14,316 nt of DNA from Sphingobium sp. (lineage in GTDB: Bacteria > Pseudomonadota > Alphaproteobacteria > Sphingomonadales > Sphingomonadaceae): positions 1 through 14,316 of the forward strand of contig JASBTC010000105.1 in NCBI GenBank assembly GCA_030148625.1. The letters run 5' to 3'. The position numbers were made by a program, and so were the translations under genes. Positions 8,501 to 14,211 of the stretch are shown here, one piece after another. Under the pieces are notes generated by a model. It was not told the DNA's origin. It did no database searches and saw nothing but the letters and a program-made list of their open reading frames with translations. How positions within the stretch are numbered: the stretch's first letter is position 1; every line of letters starts with the position of its first letter.

Positions 8501-9880
8501 CTGTCGCCCGGCGCCTCGCCGGGGACGATGACGGTCAACGGCAATGTCGCCTTCGCCGCGGGATCGAACCTGCTGCTTGAAGTGGCGCCGACCGGCAGCG
8601 ACCTGCTCAACATCTCGGGCACGCTCACCGTCGCCAATGGTGCCGCGATCGACATCACCGGCATGCTCACCGCCACGCCGGGCGGCGCGCTCGACCTGGT
8701 CGTCGCGCAGGGCGGGATCACCGGCGGCTTCGGCACGATCAACAAGTCGGCCACGGTGTTCGGCTTCGTCGCGACGCGCGGCAACCGGATCCAGATCGTC
8801 GGCGAGTTCGCCAACAATGCCGCTTTCGGCAGCAATGCACAGGCCTCGATCGCCTATTCGAACGCAGTGCTTGGTGGTGGCCGAAAGGTTCAGGCCTTCA
8901 CGGGGGCGTTGCCGTCGCTGGTCGATGCGACCGGCCGATCCAATGCCGCGGCCTTCGCGCGCCTGACACCCGAAGCCTATGGCTCCGCGACCCAGGCGAG
9001 CATCGACAATGGCCTGACCATCACCGACACGATGCGCAACATGCGCTTCACCGCGCCGCAGACGACCGGCTTCTACGGCTTCGCGCAAGGGTTGGCGCAG
9101 TGGAACAAGCTGAAGGGCGATGCCGGCACCGGCGCCTCGGCCTCCAGCTCGAACAGCACCGGCCTGATCGGCGGCATCGGCTATGCGATGGAGGGCGCGC
9201 GCCTGGGCGGGTTCATCGGCACGCTGAAGGCGGATCAGACGCTGGCGGCGCTGGGCGCATCGACCAAGACCGAAGGCATGGTCGGCGGCGTCTTCGCCGA
9301 CGCCAATGTCGGAGGCCTCGGGCTCCACGCGCTGATCGCCTATGACGGATCCGAGGGGCGGACCCGGCGTAGCATCCCCGGCGGCGGCACGGCCAATGGG
9401 CGCTACGATCTGGGTGGCTGGGTCGCCGATTTCTCGGCCGATTACAGCCATGATCTGGGCAGCTTCCGGATCGCCCCGCGCGTCGGCGTGACCTATGTTG
9501 CCGCCAAGCGCGAAGCGGTGGTCGAGGACGGCGGCGTCTTCGCGCTGGCAGTCGATGGCGGGCGGACCAATGCCTGGTTCGGCGATGCGGCGCTGGCGGT
9601 CAGCATGGATGCGGGGGCAGGCATCACGCCCTATCTCGAAGCCGGCGTCCGCCACATGCTGAGCGGTAACGGCGCCGCGGTCAGTGGGCGCTTCGCCGAC
9701 ACACCGACGATCGGCCCGGTCACCGTCACAGGCGTGGCACGCGACCGCACGGTCGCCCGCCTGTCGGCCGGCATCGGTGCCGATCTCGCCAAGGGTGTCC
9801 GCCTGAACATCGGCTACGGCGCCGAACTCGGCGACACCACGCGCCACAATCTGAACGGCGGCATCACGATCGCCTTCTGA
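2600..9880 (+). CDS. Giant autotransporter (type Va) with repetitive beta-helical passenger and RTX-like turns
   Basis: I start this 2426-residue protein at the ATG at 2600, which has CGGAGA 7-8 bases upstream. A GTG at 2552 would add 16 residues and move the signal peptide inward. The signal peptide ends at ARA-43, followed by E44. The passenger (about 44-2150) is rich in NxGTI-type rungs typical of AIDA/pertactin-like beta-helices. It holds about 20 isolated RTX-like turns such as LGAGNDTV, LGDGDDRL and GGAGTDTL, from about residue 181 to 1880. A module starting near residues 150, 486, 848 and 1305 repeats. From 1384 on, shorter units each carry an F-E-x-L type anchor (1384, 1515, 1625, 1698, 1789, 1902; E-T-I at 1625). 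GTLSPGASPGT at 1966-1976 marks the passenger-end/autochaperone-type region. The C-terminal barrel (about 2158-2426) starts at FYGFAQG and ends in ITIAF with terminal Phe, as BAM substrates do. Cysteines are few: C45, C54, C241, C243, C1161. Likely role is adhesion, aggregation or biofilm at the cell surface; no protease or lipase motif was seen. Autotransporter assignment is secure; the ligand is unknown. Confidence 0.93.
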   Translation: MSSVVSRPAPFRTAPSRAAIGRSGLLIGAATLAIALSSAPARAECATSADGFLCTGTTQGHVSASDGAITTVAAGATVNANATTGVAVRYDEAGDLVVNGNVLSALGTAVETAGVGTHRITIGGAGRIEGTTAISSPADDGFREVEIDNAGAIVGNVKLQGESGDSFYQRIGATVTGDIALGGGDDAFYREGRGNLIAAVVNGTVDGGEGTDIFGVRMTGSGTVSFGPLPAGFERYGVDLCGCDVTATIAAGTLNAGLTASGEGRLINLADITVTGDTPAIDIVSDFEDDLDGDFGLSVVNRGTVTATGTDDGQNMIQGDVFARFVNEGTIDLSGKYRRGISIEGGFGSFDPSGEATFVNRGTITSNSSSADNTAVAIGGTGLNTGTISATGAGNNGVRVDGFGSGFFNDTTGRIIADGMAVTLADGADFDNRGLVESKSGPAVSIEGSVFGDRSTIENAAGATIRGGDGTAIVRGGDVGNVGAAIANKGTIQGDIALAGNGSDVLWLAEGSNVQGNANLGAGNDIVVADIGRVNRTGNFDTSGLISGTLDSGAGNDTLWLRAGESRSANVIAPTVAGYEGGTVYEAAGAGTVLRLEGPLDSEGNPDTNDRHLRIAGDGTVIIDMNISTGGTETPAITVEEDSTARWFDGEAQGTNLVIAGTVSGGFAGTQVDATHARRVELVAQQGEIGVAGGTALRTGEGTQVLVDSGVRIRISNTTKDYNAVGIHAVGSDIVNRGSIYEDLSSSPTAANMSRGVIMEGGSFRNERPVNGGRGQVETHDTAISVIGGGLIVNDGDIVSQHGDAIQATDGGLTRIVNGTRGTIRGHVNGMLTGTAGAAITGDAGDQIVENAGTIEGHVLLGAGNDAYVATGGKLTGNLDLGAGNDTVLTRNGAPVDVTGTVSGGAGADAYGKSFSTSGTFDLATNTVPADFELHGVEASGAATEVTISSVAAQTRGLRMFGDGKVINTANFDVTGQAGQHSAIEAASLDGASVLAFENRGVITTDIVGVSGDALRSFANSGTINAAGGALDIDFVGAGQAFGFANSGTMASSKDDVSTVRIRADSFAEDGKSAGFANQGTITSSGADGIGVDMRVGYGIGEFANGGAISASGRRGSGAYLASEQLLTASNAGTITASGAAGTALALTSTGSGLPGTAEDCKDGTTPALAASFTNTGTLRANGGGVDDEGRRLFASAAAISVGGDRGIVRLTNAAGGLIEATGASSSAVIATGEGSGYGGVDVDATLRLFELDNAGTIRGGADTTVAAGQGVAAGGDTDLRRIGETDSARVIAGGIQTVNTTDRIRNLVGGQIIGNVDLGTGDDLFENLGRLEGDLRLGDGNDSFIYAAASTFTGTAYGGAGTDTLLVDLAGNGSVNFDQFRGFETLSQRGAGTVTIRGTTDMATLAIAGSNINVAAGTRFDTQGDTALAGSDAAETLTVNGTVGGSVDMGGGADVVTLANGGLVEGDVRMGAGDDRVMLAGGTVTGSIDGGEGLDTIAFQITGNTSALPNVLNFESLDVAGNGLLSLAMNQDFDTVTLRDGADLTLDPGEGNHSIGNIVGDDSAQTVIINTALTGGVSLGGGDDTLAMNLSGTLSGALDGGAGTDALNLNLTGASSISGGVAGFETINVAGASPLTLGATIAAGQSLNFDGSDNSLIVDAGGSILGTVNGGAGRDRLTFNTVSGQTSMLAAGQVQSFEDLVANGAGTLGITGNAGYQTIAVNGGNLTIANGAVIAGSTQFDGANNVLTLGAGASLAGPADGGEGTDRLVLNQGANEVRQLGSLNYASFEQLESGGPGELQIDTNAGFETVDLLGGRMTVVAGATLTVPTLAGGAGANTLDVRGTLAGNVDLGDGDDRLVIAGLNSVTGTRSGGAGTDTLDFRTAGTYAAPVAWDGTGYDSFEALNVSGGVLSLTGNANYQTVSVTGGRLIGQAGTTITSANAIVVNQGATFGSAGIVNGNIDVRGTLSPGASPGTMTVNGNVAFAAGSNLLLEVAPTGSDLLNISGTLTVANGAAIDITGMLTATPGGALDLVVAQGGITGGFGTINKSATVFGFVATRGNRIQIVGEFANNAAFGSNAQASIAYSNAVLGGGRKVQAFTGALPSLVDATGRSNAAAFARLTPEAYGSATQASIDNGLTITDTMRNMRFTAPQTTGFYGFAQGLAQWNKLKGDAGTGASASSSNSTGLIGGIGYAMEGARLGGFIGTLKADQTLAALGASTKTEGMVGGVFADANVGGLGLHALIAYDGSEGRTRRSIPGGGTANGRYDLGGWVADFSADYSHDLGSFRIAPRVGVTYVAAKREAVVEDGGVFALAVDGGRTNAWFGDAALAVSMDAGAGITPYLEAGVRHMLSGNGAAVSGRFADTPTIGPVTVTGVARDRTVARLSAGIGADLAKGVRLNIGYGAELGDTTRHNLNGGITIAF
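3029..6060 (+). repeat. Large internal duplication within the autotransporter passenger
   Basis: Two stretches of about 300 residues, 3029-3960 and 5141-6060, follow the same order. Each runs: an N-x-G-x-I-x-G rung, a paired LGxGxD turn, a GGxGxD turn, a segment with PAGFERYGVD or PADFELHGVE, then GEGRLINLADITVTG or GDGKVINTANFDVTG, then a run of NxGTI rungs. Shorter copies of the module head start at 4055 (ANKGTIQGD) and 6512 (RNLVGGQIIGNV). Identity between copies is low to moderate at the protein level, so the duplication is old rather than a recent tandem array. Confidence 0.7.
6554..8240 (+). repeat. Cluster of RTX-like turns in the C-terminal half of the passenger
   Basis: G-x-G-x-D type turns occur at residues near 1319, 1338, 1359, 1450, 1471, 1490, 1580, 1600, 1671, 1761, 1833, 1852 and 1873 of the autotransporter. 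Within a cluster they are about 19-21 residues apart, the length of one beta-helix coil. True RTX toxins carry such nonapeptides back to back; here each is a single turn. One copy, GGAGANTL near 1833, has lost the usual Asp to Asn. That the turns stack on one face is inference. Confidence 0.7.
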
Positions 9881-9883
9881 TCC

Positions 9884-9910
9884 CGTCGGGCCCCGGGGGG
9901 CGGCCCGACG
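9884..9910 (+). terminator. GC-rich stem-loop between autotransporter and receptor genes
   Basis: A perfect 9-bp stem, CGTCGGGCC (9884-9892) and GGCCCGACG (9902-9910), starts 4 bases after the autotransporter stop codon. No T-run follows, and the receptor's ribosome-binding site begins 18 bases later. It may be an attenuating or mRNA-stabilising hairpin within one transcript, or a terminator that leaves the receptor to be expressed separately. Confidence 0.55.
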
Positions 9911-9940
9911 ACCACCCACGAAACGACAGGGAGAACTCAG

Positions 9941-12793
9941 ATGACGCCAGGATTCCGCGCAAGACTGATGACCACGTCATTGCTTGTCGGCCTTTCGGCC
10001 CTCGCCGCGCCGGCCCTCGCACAATCGGCCGACGCGCCGCGAAGCGATCCGGCGCCGGTCGAACAGGGGGACGGTCCGGCAGCGTCGGCAGGCGAGGAGA
10101 TCGTCGTCACCGGCTCGCTGTTCCGGCGGACCGACACCGAGACGCCTTCGCCGGTGACCGTGCTCACCGCCGAAGCGCTCGAGCGCCGTGGCCTGACCAA
10201 TGTCGCGGATGCGGTGCGCTCGCTGTCGGCGGACAATAGCGGCTCGATCCCGACCGCGTTCAGCGGCGGCTTCGGCCAGGGTGCGGCGTCGGTCTCGCTG
10301 CGCGGCCTTACCGTCAATTCCACGCTGACGGTGATCGACGGGCTGCGCACCGCCAATTATCCGCTGGCCGATGACGGGCAGCGCGCCTTTGTCGATCTCA
10401 ACACCATCCCGCAAAGCCTGATCGACCGGATCGAGGTGCTCAAGGACGGCGCCTCCTCGACCTATGGCGCCGATGCGATCGGGGGCGTCATCAACATCAT
10501 CACCAAGCAGCAGTTCAAGGGCATCGAAGGGACGGTGGAGACCGGCATCTCGCAACGGGGCGACGGCGCGTCCTATCGCGGCACCCTGCTCGCCGGCTTT
10601 GGCGATTATCAAAGCCAGGGCTGGAACGTCTATCTCAACGCCGAATATCAGCGTGACGGCGCGATCGACGTCGGTGCGCGTGGCTTTCCGTTCAACACCG
10701 CCGATCTCTCGTCGATCGGCGGCGCCAACAACGATGCCAATATGATCGTCTCCGCGGTGCCGGGCACGGTCGCGGTCGTGCGTCCGGCCACCCAGACCGA
10801 TCCGGCCAATCCGTTCACCGGGGTCAATGTCGCCGGCGGGCTTTTCCGGCTGCTCAATCCCGCGCAATGCCGTGCTGTCGGCACGATCTATGTCGATCCC
10901 GACGGTCTCGGCACTGCATGCCAGGAAAACCTCAATGCGCGCTTCGGCATGATCCAGCCGCGCCAGACGCGCTACGGCTTCACTGGCCGGGCGTCGTTCC
11001 GGCTCGGCGACGATGCCGAGGCCTATGTCACCGGCACCTATTATGAGAGCAAGGTGTTCAGCGGCTTCACGCCGTCGTCGATCCGCGTGCGCAACCCGAT
11101 CAACACACTCAATGTCGTGCTGCCGGCACTGCTGTCGAACGGACAGCTCAATCCCAACAATCCCTATGCGGCGGAGGGTCTCGCCGCGCGCATCTATTAC
11201 ACGTTCGGCGATATCGAGCGGTCCAACGAGTCGATCAGCAAGGTCTATCGCGCGTCGGCGGGGGTGAAGGGCAGCTTCGGCGAAGGCTGGAACTACAGCG
11301 TCGATCTCAGCGGCACGCGCAACACGCTCGATCTCTACGTCAACGGCGCGCTCAACATCACGGGGCTGGTCAATGCGATCAACACCGGCAGCTATAATTT
11401 CGTCGATCCTTCGCTCAACAGCCAGGCGGTGCGCGACGCGGTGGCGCCGCAAGTGCTGACCAAGGCCAGGTCCGAGCTCTATCTCGCACAGGCCGTCGTC
11501 ACCAAGGATCTGGCCGCGCTGCCCGGCGGACCGCTCCAGCTCGGCTTCGGCGCGTCGATCCGCCGCGAAACGCTGAACCAGCCCAACCAGAATGCCAATC
11601 AGGCGACATTGGGGCTGAACGCCTATACCGCGGCGGGCAAACGCACCGTTTCGGCGGGCTTTTTCGAGCTTGCAGCGCCGGTGATGGATACGCTGGAGAT
11701 CGCGGCGTCGGGCCGCTTCGATCATTATTCGACCGGCTTCAACGCTTTCTCGCCCAAGGTCGGGTTCAAATTCACCCCGATCCGCGAGGTCGCGCTGCGC
11801 GGCACTTTCTCCAAGGGATTCCGGGCGCCATCCTTTGCCGAGAGCGGTGAGGGCGCGGTGATCGGCTATATCACCGGTCGCCCGCCCCAGGCGGTGATCG
11901 ATGCGCACAACAACAACAGCTATGTTCAGACCTATTCGATCGGGCTCAATTCGGCATCCAATCCCGATCTCAAGCCCGAGAAATCGCGCAGCTTCACCAC
12001 CGGTTTCGTCGTCCAGCCCACGCCGTGGCTCAGCTTCACCGCCGACTACTACAATATCAGGAAGACCAATGTGATCTCCGCCGGGCCGCGCTCCAACGAG
12101 GCGCTCGCCGCCTATTATGCGGGCCAGCCGCTGCCCGACGGCTATACGGTGACGCTCGACATTCCCGATCCGCAATTCCCCAATGCGATGCGCAAGATAC
12201 TGTTCGTCAATTCGCCCTATGCCAATGCGTCGGCACTCAAGACCTCGGGGCTCGATTTCTCGGCAACCGCGAAGTTCGACCTGTCGAACGAGGTCAAGTT
12301 CACCAGCCAGCTCGAAGTGACCAACATCTTCAAATACACGTTCAAGGCGAGCCCGGAGTCGGAAACCCAGAATTATGTCGGCACCCAGGGCCCGTATCAG
12401 CTCTCCTCGGGCGCGGGCACGCCCAAATGGCGCGGCAACTGGTCCAACACGCTCGAATATGGTGCGGCCGCGCTGACCGCGACCGCTTATTATACCGATG
12501 GTTACAAGGCGATCGCCGAGGATGTCAGCGGCGCGGGCAACAATGGCTGCGAATATGCCAGCGACCTCTATTCGGAGGATTTCTGCCATGTGAAGTCGTT
12601 CATCAGCGTCGACCTCGTCGCCAGCTACAAGGTCAGCGAGAATTTCACTTTCTACGCCAATGTCATCAACCTGTTCGACCGGAAGCCGCCGCTCAATCCG
12701 GCCAATTATGCGGCGCTCAACTACAATCCGACCTTTGCGCAATCGGGCATTGTCGGCCGCTTCTTCCGGGCCGGCGCACGCGTGCGTTTCTGA
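9941..12793 (+). CDS. TonB-dependent outer-membrane receptor
   Basis: This 950-residue protein starts at the ATG at 9941, with AGGGAG at 9928-9933; an in-frame ATG at 9968 is possible but leaves a shorter signal peptide. The signal peptide ends at ALA-27. A TonB box lies at about 52-58 (EEIVVTG). The plug domain follows, with PSPVTVLTAEAL, a VSLRGL segment, TVIDGLRTA, and the conserved RIEVLKDGASSTYGADAIGG block at 163-182 leading into VINII. The rest is a 22-strand-type barrel with ATFSKGFRAPSF-like barrel sequence near 630 and a terminal Phe (RAGARVRF). Two close cysteine pairs, C310/C327 and C870/C882, probably close extracellular loops. These receptors use TonB-ExbBD energy to import siderophores, sugars, peptides or cobalamin. 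The substrate is not evident, and no transporter or degradative enzyme neighbours it. It lies 60 bases after the autotransporter on the same strand. Confidence 0.93.
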   Translation: MTPGFRARLMTTSLLVGLSALAAPALAQSADAPRSDPAPVEQGDGPAASAGEEIVVTGSLFRRTDTETPSPVTVLTAEALERRGLTNVADAVRSLSADNSGSIPTAFSGGFGQGAASVSLRGLTVNSTLTVIDGLRTANYPLADDGQRAFVDLNTIPQSLIDRIEVLKDGASSTYGADAIGGVINIITKQQFKGIEGTVETGISQRGDGASYRGTLLAGFGDYQSQGWNVYLNAEYQRDGAIDVGARGFPFNTADLSSIGGANNDANMIVSAVPGTVAVVRPATQTDPANPFTGVNVAGGLFRLLNPAQCRAVGTIYVDPDGLGTACQENLNARFGMIQPRQTRYGFTGRASFRLGDDAEAYVTGTYYESKVFSGFTPSSIRVRNPINTLNVVLPALLSNGQLNPNNPYAAEGLAARIYYTFGDIERSNESISKVYRASAGVKGSFGEGWNYSVDLSGTRNTLDLYVNGALNITGLVNAINTGSYNFVDPSLNSQAVRDAVAPQVLTKARSELYLAQAVVTKDLAALPGGPLQLGFGASIRRETLNQPNQNANQATLGLNAYTAAGKRTVSAGFFELAAPVMDTLEIAASGRFDHYSTGFNAFSPKVGFKFTPIREVALRGTFSKGFRAPSFAESGEGAVIGYITGRPPQAVIDAHNNNSYVQTYSIGLNSASNPDLKPEKSRSFTTGFVVQPTPWLSFTADYYNIRKTNVISAGPRSNEALAAYYAGQPLPDGYTVTLDIPDPQFPNAMRKILFVNSPYANASALKTSGLDFSATAKFDLSNEVKFTSQLEVTNIFKYTFKASPESETQNYVGTQGPYQLSSGAGTPKWRGNWSNTLEYGAAALTATAYYTDGYKAIAEDVSGAGNNGCEYASDLYSEDFCHVKSFISVDLVASYKVSENFTFYANVINLFDRKPPLNPANYAALNYNPTFAQSGIVGRFFRAGARVRF

Positions 12794-12811
12794 GGGGGAT
12801 TCAAGGGGCGG

Positions 12812-12838
12812 GACGGGCTATGATGCGCCTTTCCCGTC
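12812..12838 (+). terminator. Weak hairpin after the receptor gene
   Basis: GACGGG (12812-12817) and CCCGTC (12833-12838) form a 6-bp stem with a 15-base loop, 18 bases after the receptor stop codon, followed by ATCTT. The stem is short and also lies just before the next gene's ribosome-binding site, so termination is uncertain. Confidence 0.3.
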
Positions 12839-12859
12839 ATCTTGGAGGCTATTGCCAGC

Positions 12860-13159
12860 ATGATCCTGATCGTCGGAACGGTGCGCCTGCCTCCTGACGG
12901 GCTCGCGGCAGCCAGGCCCGCCATGGAGCGTATGATCACTGCCAGTCGCGCCGAGCCCGGTTGCCTTTCCTATGCCTATGCGCAGGATGTGCTCGATCCC
13001 GGGTTGATCCATGTCAGCGAGGCCTGGGAAAGCCGGGCCGCGCTCGACGCGCATGCGGCATCCGACCATATCAGGGCCTGGCGTGAAACCTGGGCCTCGC
13101 TCGGCATCCATGACCGCCGATTGGCGCTGCACGAGGCGGGGCCGGCCCAGGCCTGCTGA
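12860..13159 (+). CDS. ABM-domain protein (antibiotic biosynthesis monooxygenase-like)
   Basis: This is a 99-residue protein from the ATG at 12860; the best ribosome-binding site, GGAG at 12844-12847, is a little far at 12 bases. A TTG at 12842 in the same frame would overlap that site, so it is unlikely. The sequence has the ABM order: an opening strand MILIVGTVRL, a helix ARPAMERMITASRAE, then EPGCLSYAYAQD, a strand with HVSEAWES, and the ALDAHAASDHIRAW helix that closes the ferredoxin-like fold. Family members act as cofactor-free quinol oxygenases (YgiN, ActVA-Orf6) or as stress proteins of unknown substrate. Despite the family name, nothing here points to antibiotic synthesis. It lies 66 bases after the receptor and ends tail-to-tail with the SRPBCC gene. 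Fold is sure, reaction is not. Confidence 0.82.
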   Translation: MILIVGTVRLPPDGLAAARPAMERMITASRAEPGCLSYAYAQDVLDPGLIHVSEAWESRAALDAHAASDHIRAWRETWASLGIHDRRLALHEAGPAQAC

Positions 13160-13171
13160 CCGGCGACGGTC
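13158..13171. terminator. Tiny hairpin between convergent genes
   Basis: GACCG (13158-13162), loop GCGA and CGGTC (13167-13171) fill the 13-base gap between two genes that end facing each other. It could serve both strands, but a 5-bp stem without T-runs is weak support. Confidence 0.25.
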
Positions 13172-13172
13172 G

Positions 13173-13643
13173 TCAGATCATCTGCTCGAGCCGCTCGAAA
13201 CTGGCTTCCATGCCGTGCTCCATGCCGCTCGCCAGCATCGCGCTGCGCGTGGCAGCGTCGGGCAGCGTCATCCGCATCGTCATCAGCGTGCCCGTGCCAT
13301 CGGGCGCGAATGTCGTTTCGACATGATTGTCGGGGGTCGGGTCGGGCAGGTGCATGCGCTCGACATGGACGATCCGGCTGAACGGGATCAGTTCGACATA
13401 ATGGCCGGTCAGATGGAAGCCGTTGCCGGCGCCGTCCGACCATTCATAGCGGATCTCGCCGCCCGGACGCGCATCGTTGACGCAGACCGGCATCGTCCAG
13501 CCATCGGGGCCGAGCATCCAGCGCTGGATCAGCGCCGGCTCGACATGCGCGCGATAGACGGCCTCGGGCGCTGCCGCGAAACGCCGGGTGACGACGACAT
13601 GCGTGTCGCCTTCGGAAATCAGGGTCAGTCGGGTCATGATCAT
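13173..13643 (-). CDS. AHSA1/SRPBCC-domain protein
   Basis: This is a 156-residue protein starting at the ATG whose first base is 13643, with AGAGG just upstream. It overlaps the ArsR stop codon in an ATGA arrangement. A second Met two residues in (13637) is an alternative. The frame stays open further upstream, but that part is the shadow of the ArsR gene. The START-like layout is visible: VTRRFAAAPEAVYRAHVEPALIQRW opens the fold (the usual 'vf.awt.pe.l.rWw' pattern), then GPDGWTMPVCVNDARPGG, a run of beta strands (IRYEWSD, GHYVELIPFSRIVHVERM, GTGTLMTMRMTL), and a long C-terminal helix ending MEASFERLEQMI. Family members bind small hydrophobic ligands or act as Hsp90 co-chaperone-like domains. 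In bacteria they often sit right behind an ArsR-type repressor, as here. Ligand unknown. Confidence 0.85.
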   Translation of the reverse strand: MIMTRLTLISEGDTHVVVTRRFAAAPEAVYRAHVEPALIQRWMLGPDGWTMPVCVNDARPGGEIRYEWSDGAGNGFHLTGHYVELIPFSRIVHVERMHLPDPTPDNHVETTFAPDGTGTLMTMRMTLPDAATRSAMLASGMEHGMEASFERLEQMI

Positions 13644-13975
13644 CCATCCTCTCTTTGTGTGGCGGGCATGTCGGCCAGAAGTGCGTCCAGCCGGTCGTAA
13701 TTCGCTTCCAGTCCCTTGCGCAGCAGGCCGAGCCACTGGTCGATCTCGGTGATCGCGCTTGGCGTCAGCCGGCACGGACGCGTCGATCCCTCGATCCGCC
13801 GGGTGATGAGCCCCGCGGATTCGAGCACTTTCAAATGGCGCGAAAAGGCGGGCTGGGAGATTGCGAACGGGCGCGCCAGCTCCATCGGTGTCGCCTCTCC
13901 CAAGGCAAGCCGGGCCAGCACGGCACGGCGCGTCGGATCGGACAGCGCGGCGAAGGTCGCATCGAGGGAATTCAT
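13640..13975 (-). CDS. ArsR-family transcriptional repressor (non-metal, SdpR-like)
   Basis: This 111-residue protein starts at the ATG at 13975, with AGGAAG about 6 bases upstream. The winged helix-turn-helix is clear: ALSDPTRRAVLARLALGEAT, then MELARPFAISQPAFSRHLKVLESAGLI with the recognition helix at SQPAFSRHLKVL, and a wing at TRRIEGSTRPCRL. The C-terminal helix (IDQWLGLLRKGLEANYDRL) fits dimerisation. It lacks the ELCVCDL-type cysteine pair of metal-sensing ArsR/SmtB proteins; the single Cys in PCRL is unlikely to make a metal site. It is translationally coupled to the SRPBCC gene. Autorepression of the pair through the repeat at 13986-14012 is likely. What signal it reads is not visible. 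Confidence 0.9.
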   Translation of the reverse strand: MNSLDATFAALSDPTRRAVLARLALGEATPMELARPFAISQPAFSRHLKVLESAGLITRRIEGSTRPCRLTPSAITEIDQWLGLLRKGLEANYDRLDALLADMPATQREDG

Positions 13976-13985
13976 ATCGTCTTCC

Positions 13986-14029
13986 TGCTATATAACAAAC
14001 TTGCTATATAGCGGGCGGCGCAATGTCAA
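13986..14029 (-). promoter_or_regulatory. Promoter and twin-box operator of the arsR-SRPBCC operon
   Basis: Two copies of TGCTATATA (13986-13994 and 14002-14010) are 16 bases apart, and the distal one lies in a perfect palindrome, GCTATATAGC (14003-14012). They sit just upstream of the ArsR start, in an A/T-rich patch within GC-rich DNA. On the minus strand a perfect TTGACA (complement of 14024-14029) could be the -35 box; the TATATA boxes are too near or too far for a textbook 17-base spacing, so the exact -10 is open. The position and symmetry fit an ArsR-dimer binding site overlapping the promoter. Confidence 0.6.
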
Positions 14030-14156
14030 TGCCGGCCTGAGGCTGGCAATCCGCGTGTCGGAAATGGCGTTGGGGTGGGTGGCGCCATGTGGTGGCGCGC
14101 TGCGGCGTCGATTCGGATCGAGGGCGCGTCGGGATTGGTCGTAAGGATATGGCCCA

Positions 14157-14198
14157 CCCCGGCGCCGGTGCCGCGATCGAACGCGGCCGGCGCCGGGG
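14157..14198 (-). terminator. Strong hairpin after the HU gene
   Basis: A perfect 12-bp stem, CCCCGGCGCCGG (14157-14168) and CCGGCGCCGGGG (14187-14198), continues after a 2-base bulge as CCGCG/CGCGG around the loop ATCGAA. It begins 14 bases after the HU stop codon on the minus strand. No T-run follows in that direction, as is common in GC-rich alphaproteobacteria. It most likely ends the HU transcript. Apart from a small GCGCCA/TGGCGC palindrome at 14082-14098, I see nothing in 14030-14156. Confidence 0.65.
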
Positions 14199-14211
14199 CG
14201 GGGATAAGGGA

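Noticed and set aside
4253..9919. An 1888-residue open frame on the minus strand, opposite the autotransporter
   Set aside because: Its codons lie exactly on the codons of the sense gene, so a stop arises only where the sense gene uses TTA, CTA or TCA. Those codons are shunned in this GC-rich gene. The predicted protein is Arg/Asp/Ala-rich with no recognisable domain, while the sense strand encodes a full autotransporter.
9977..12742. A 921-residue minus-strand open frame opposite the TonB receptor
   Set aside because: Same codon-aligned shadow effect; the sense strand has signal peptide, plug and barrel, and the antisense product has no known motif.
12025..12897. A 290-residue plus-strand open frame overlapping the end of the receptor gene
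   Set aside because: It is a frame-shifted reading of the receptor sequence, Arg/Gln-rich, with no motif; the receptor frame continues intact to a terminal Phe.
12860..13159. Part of an antibiotic biosynthesis cluster
   Set aside because: ABM-domain proteins are widespread general oxygenase or stress proteins; there is no polyketide, peptide-synthetase or tailoring gene nearby.
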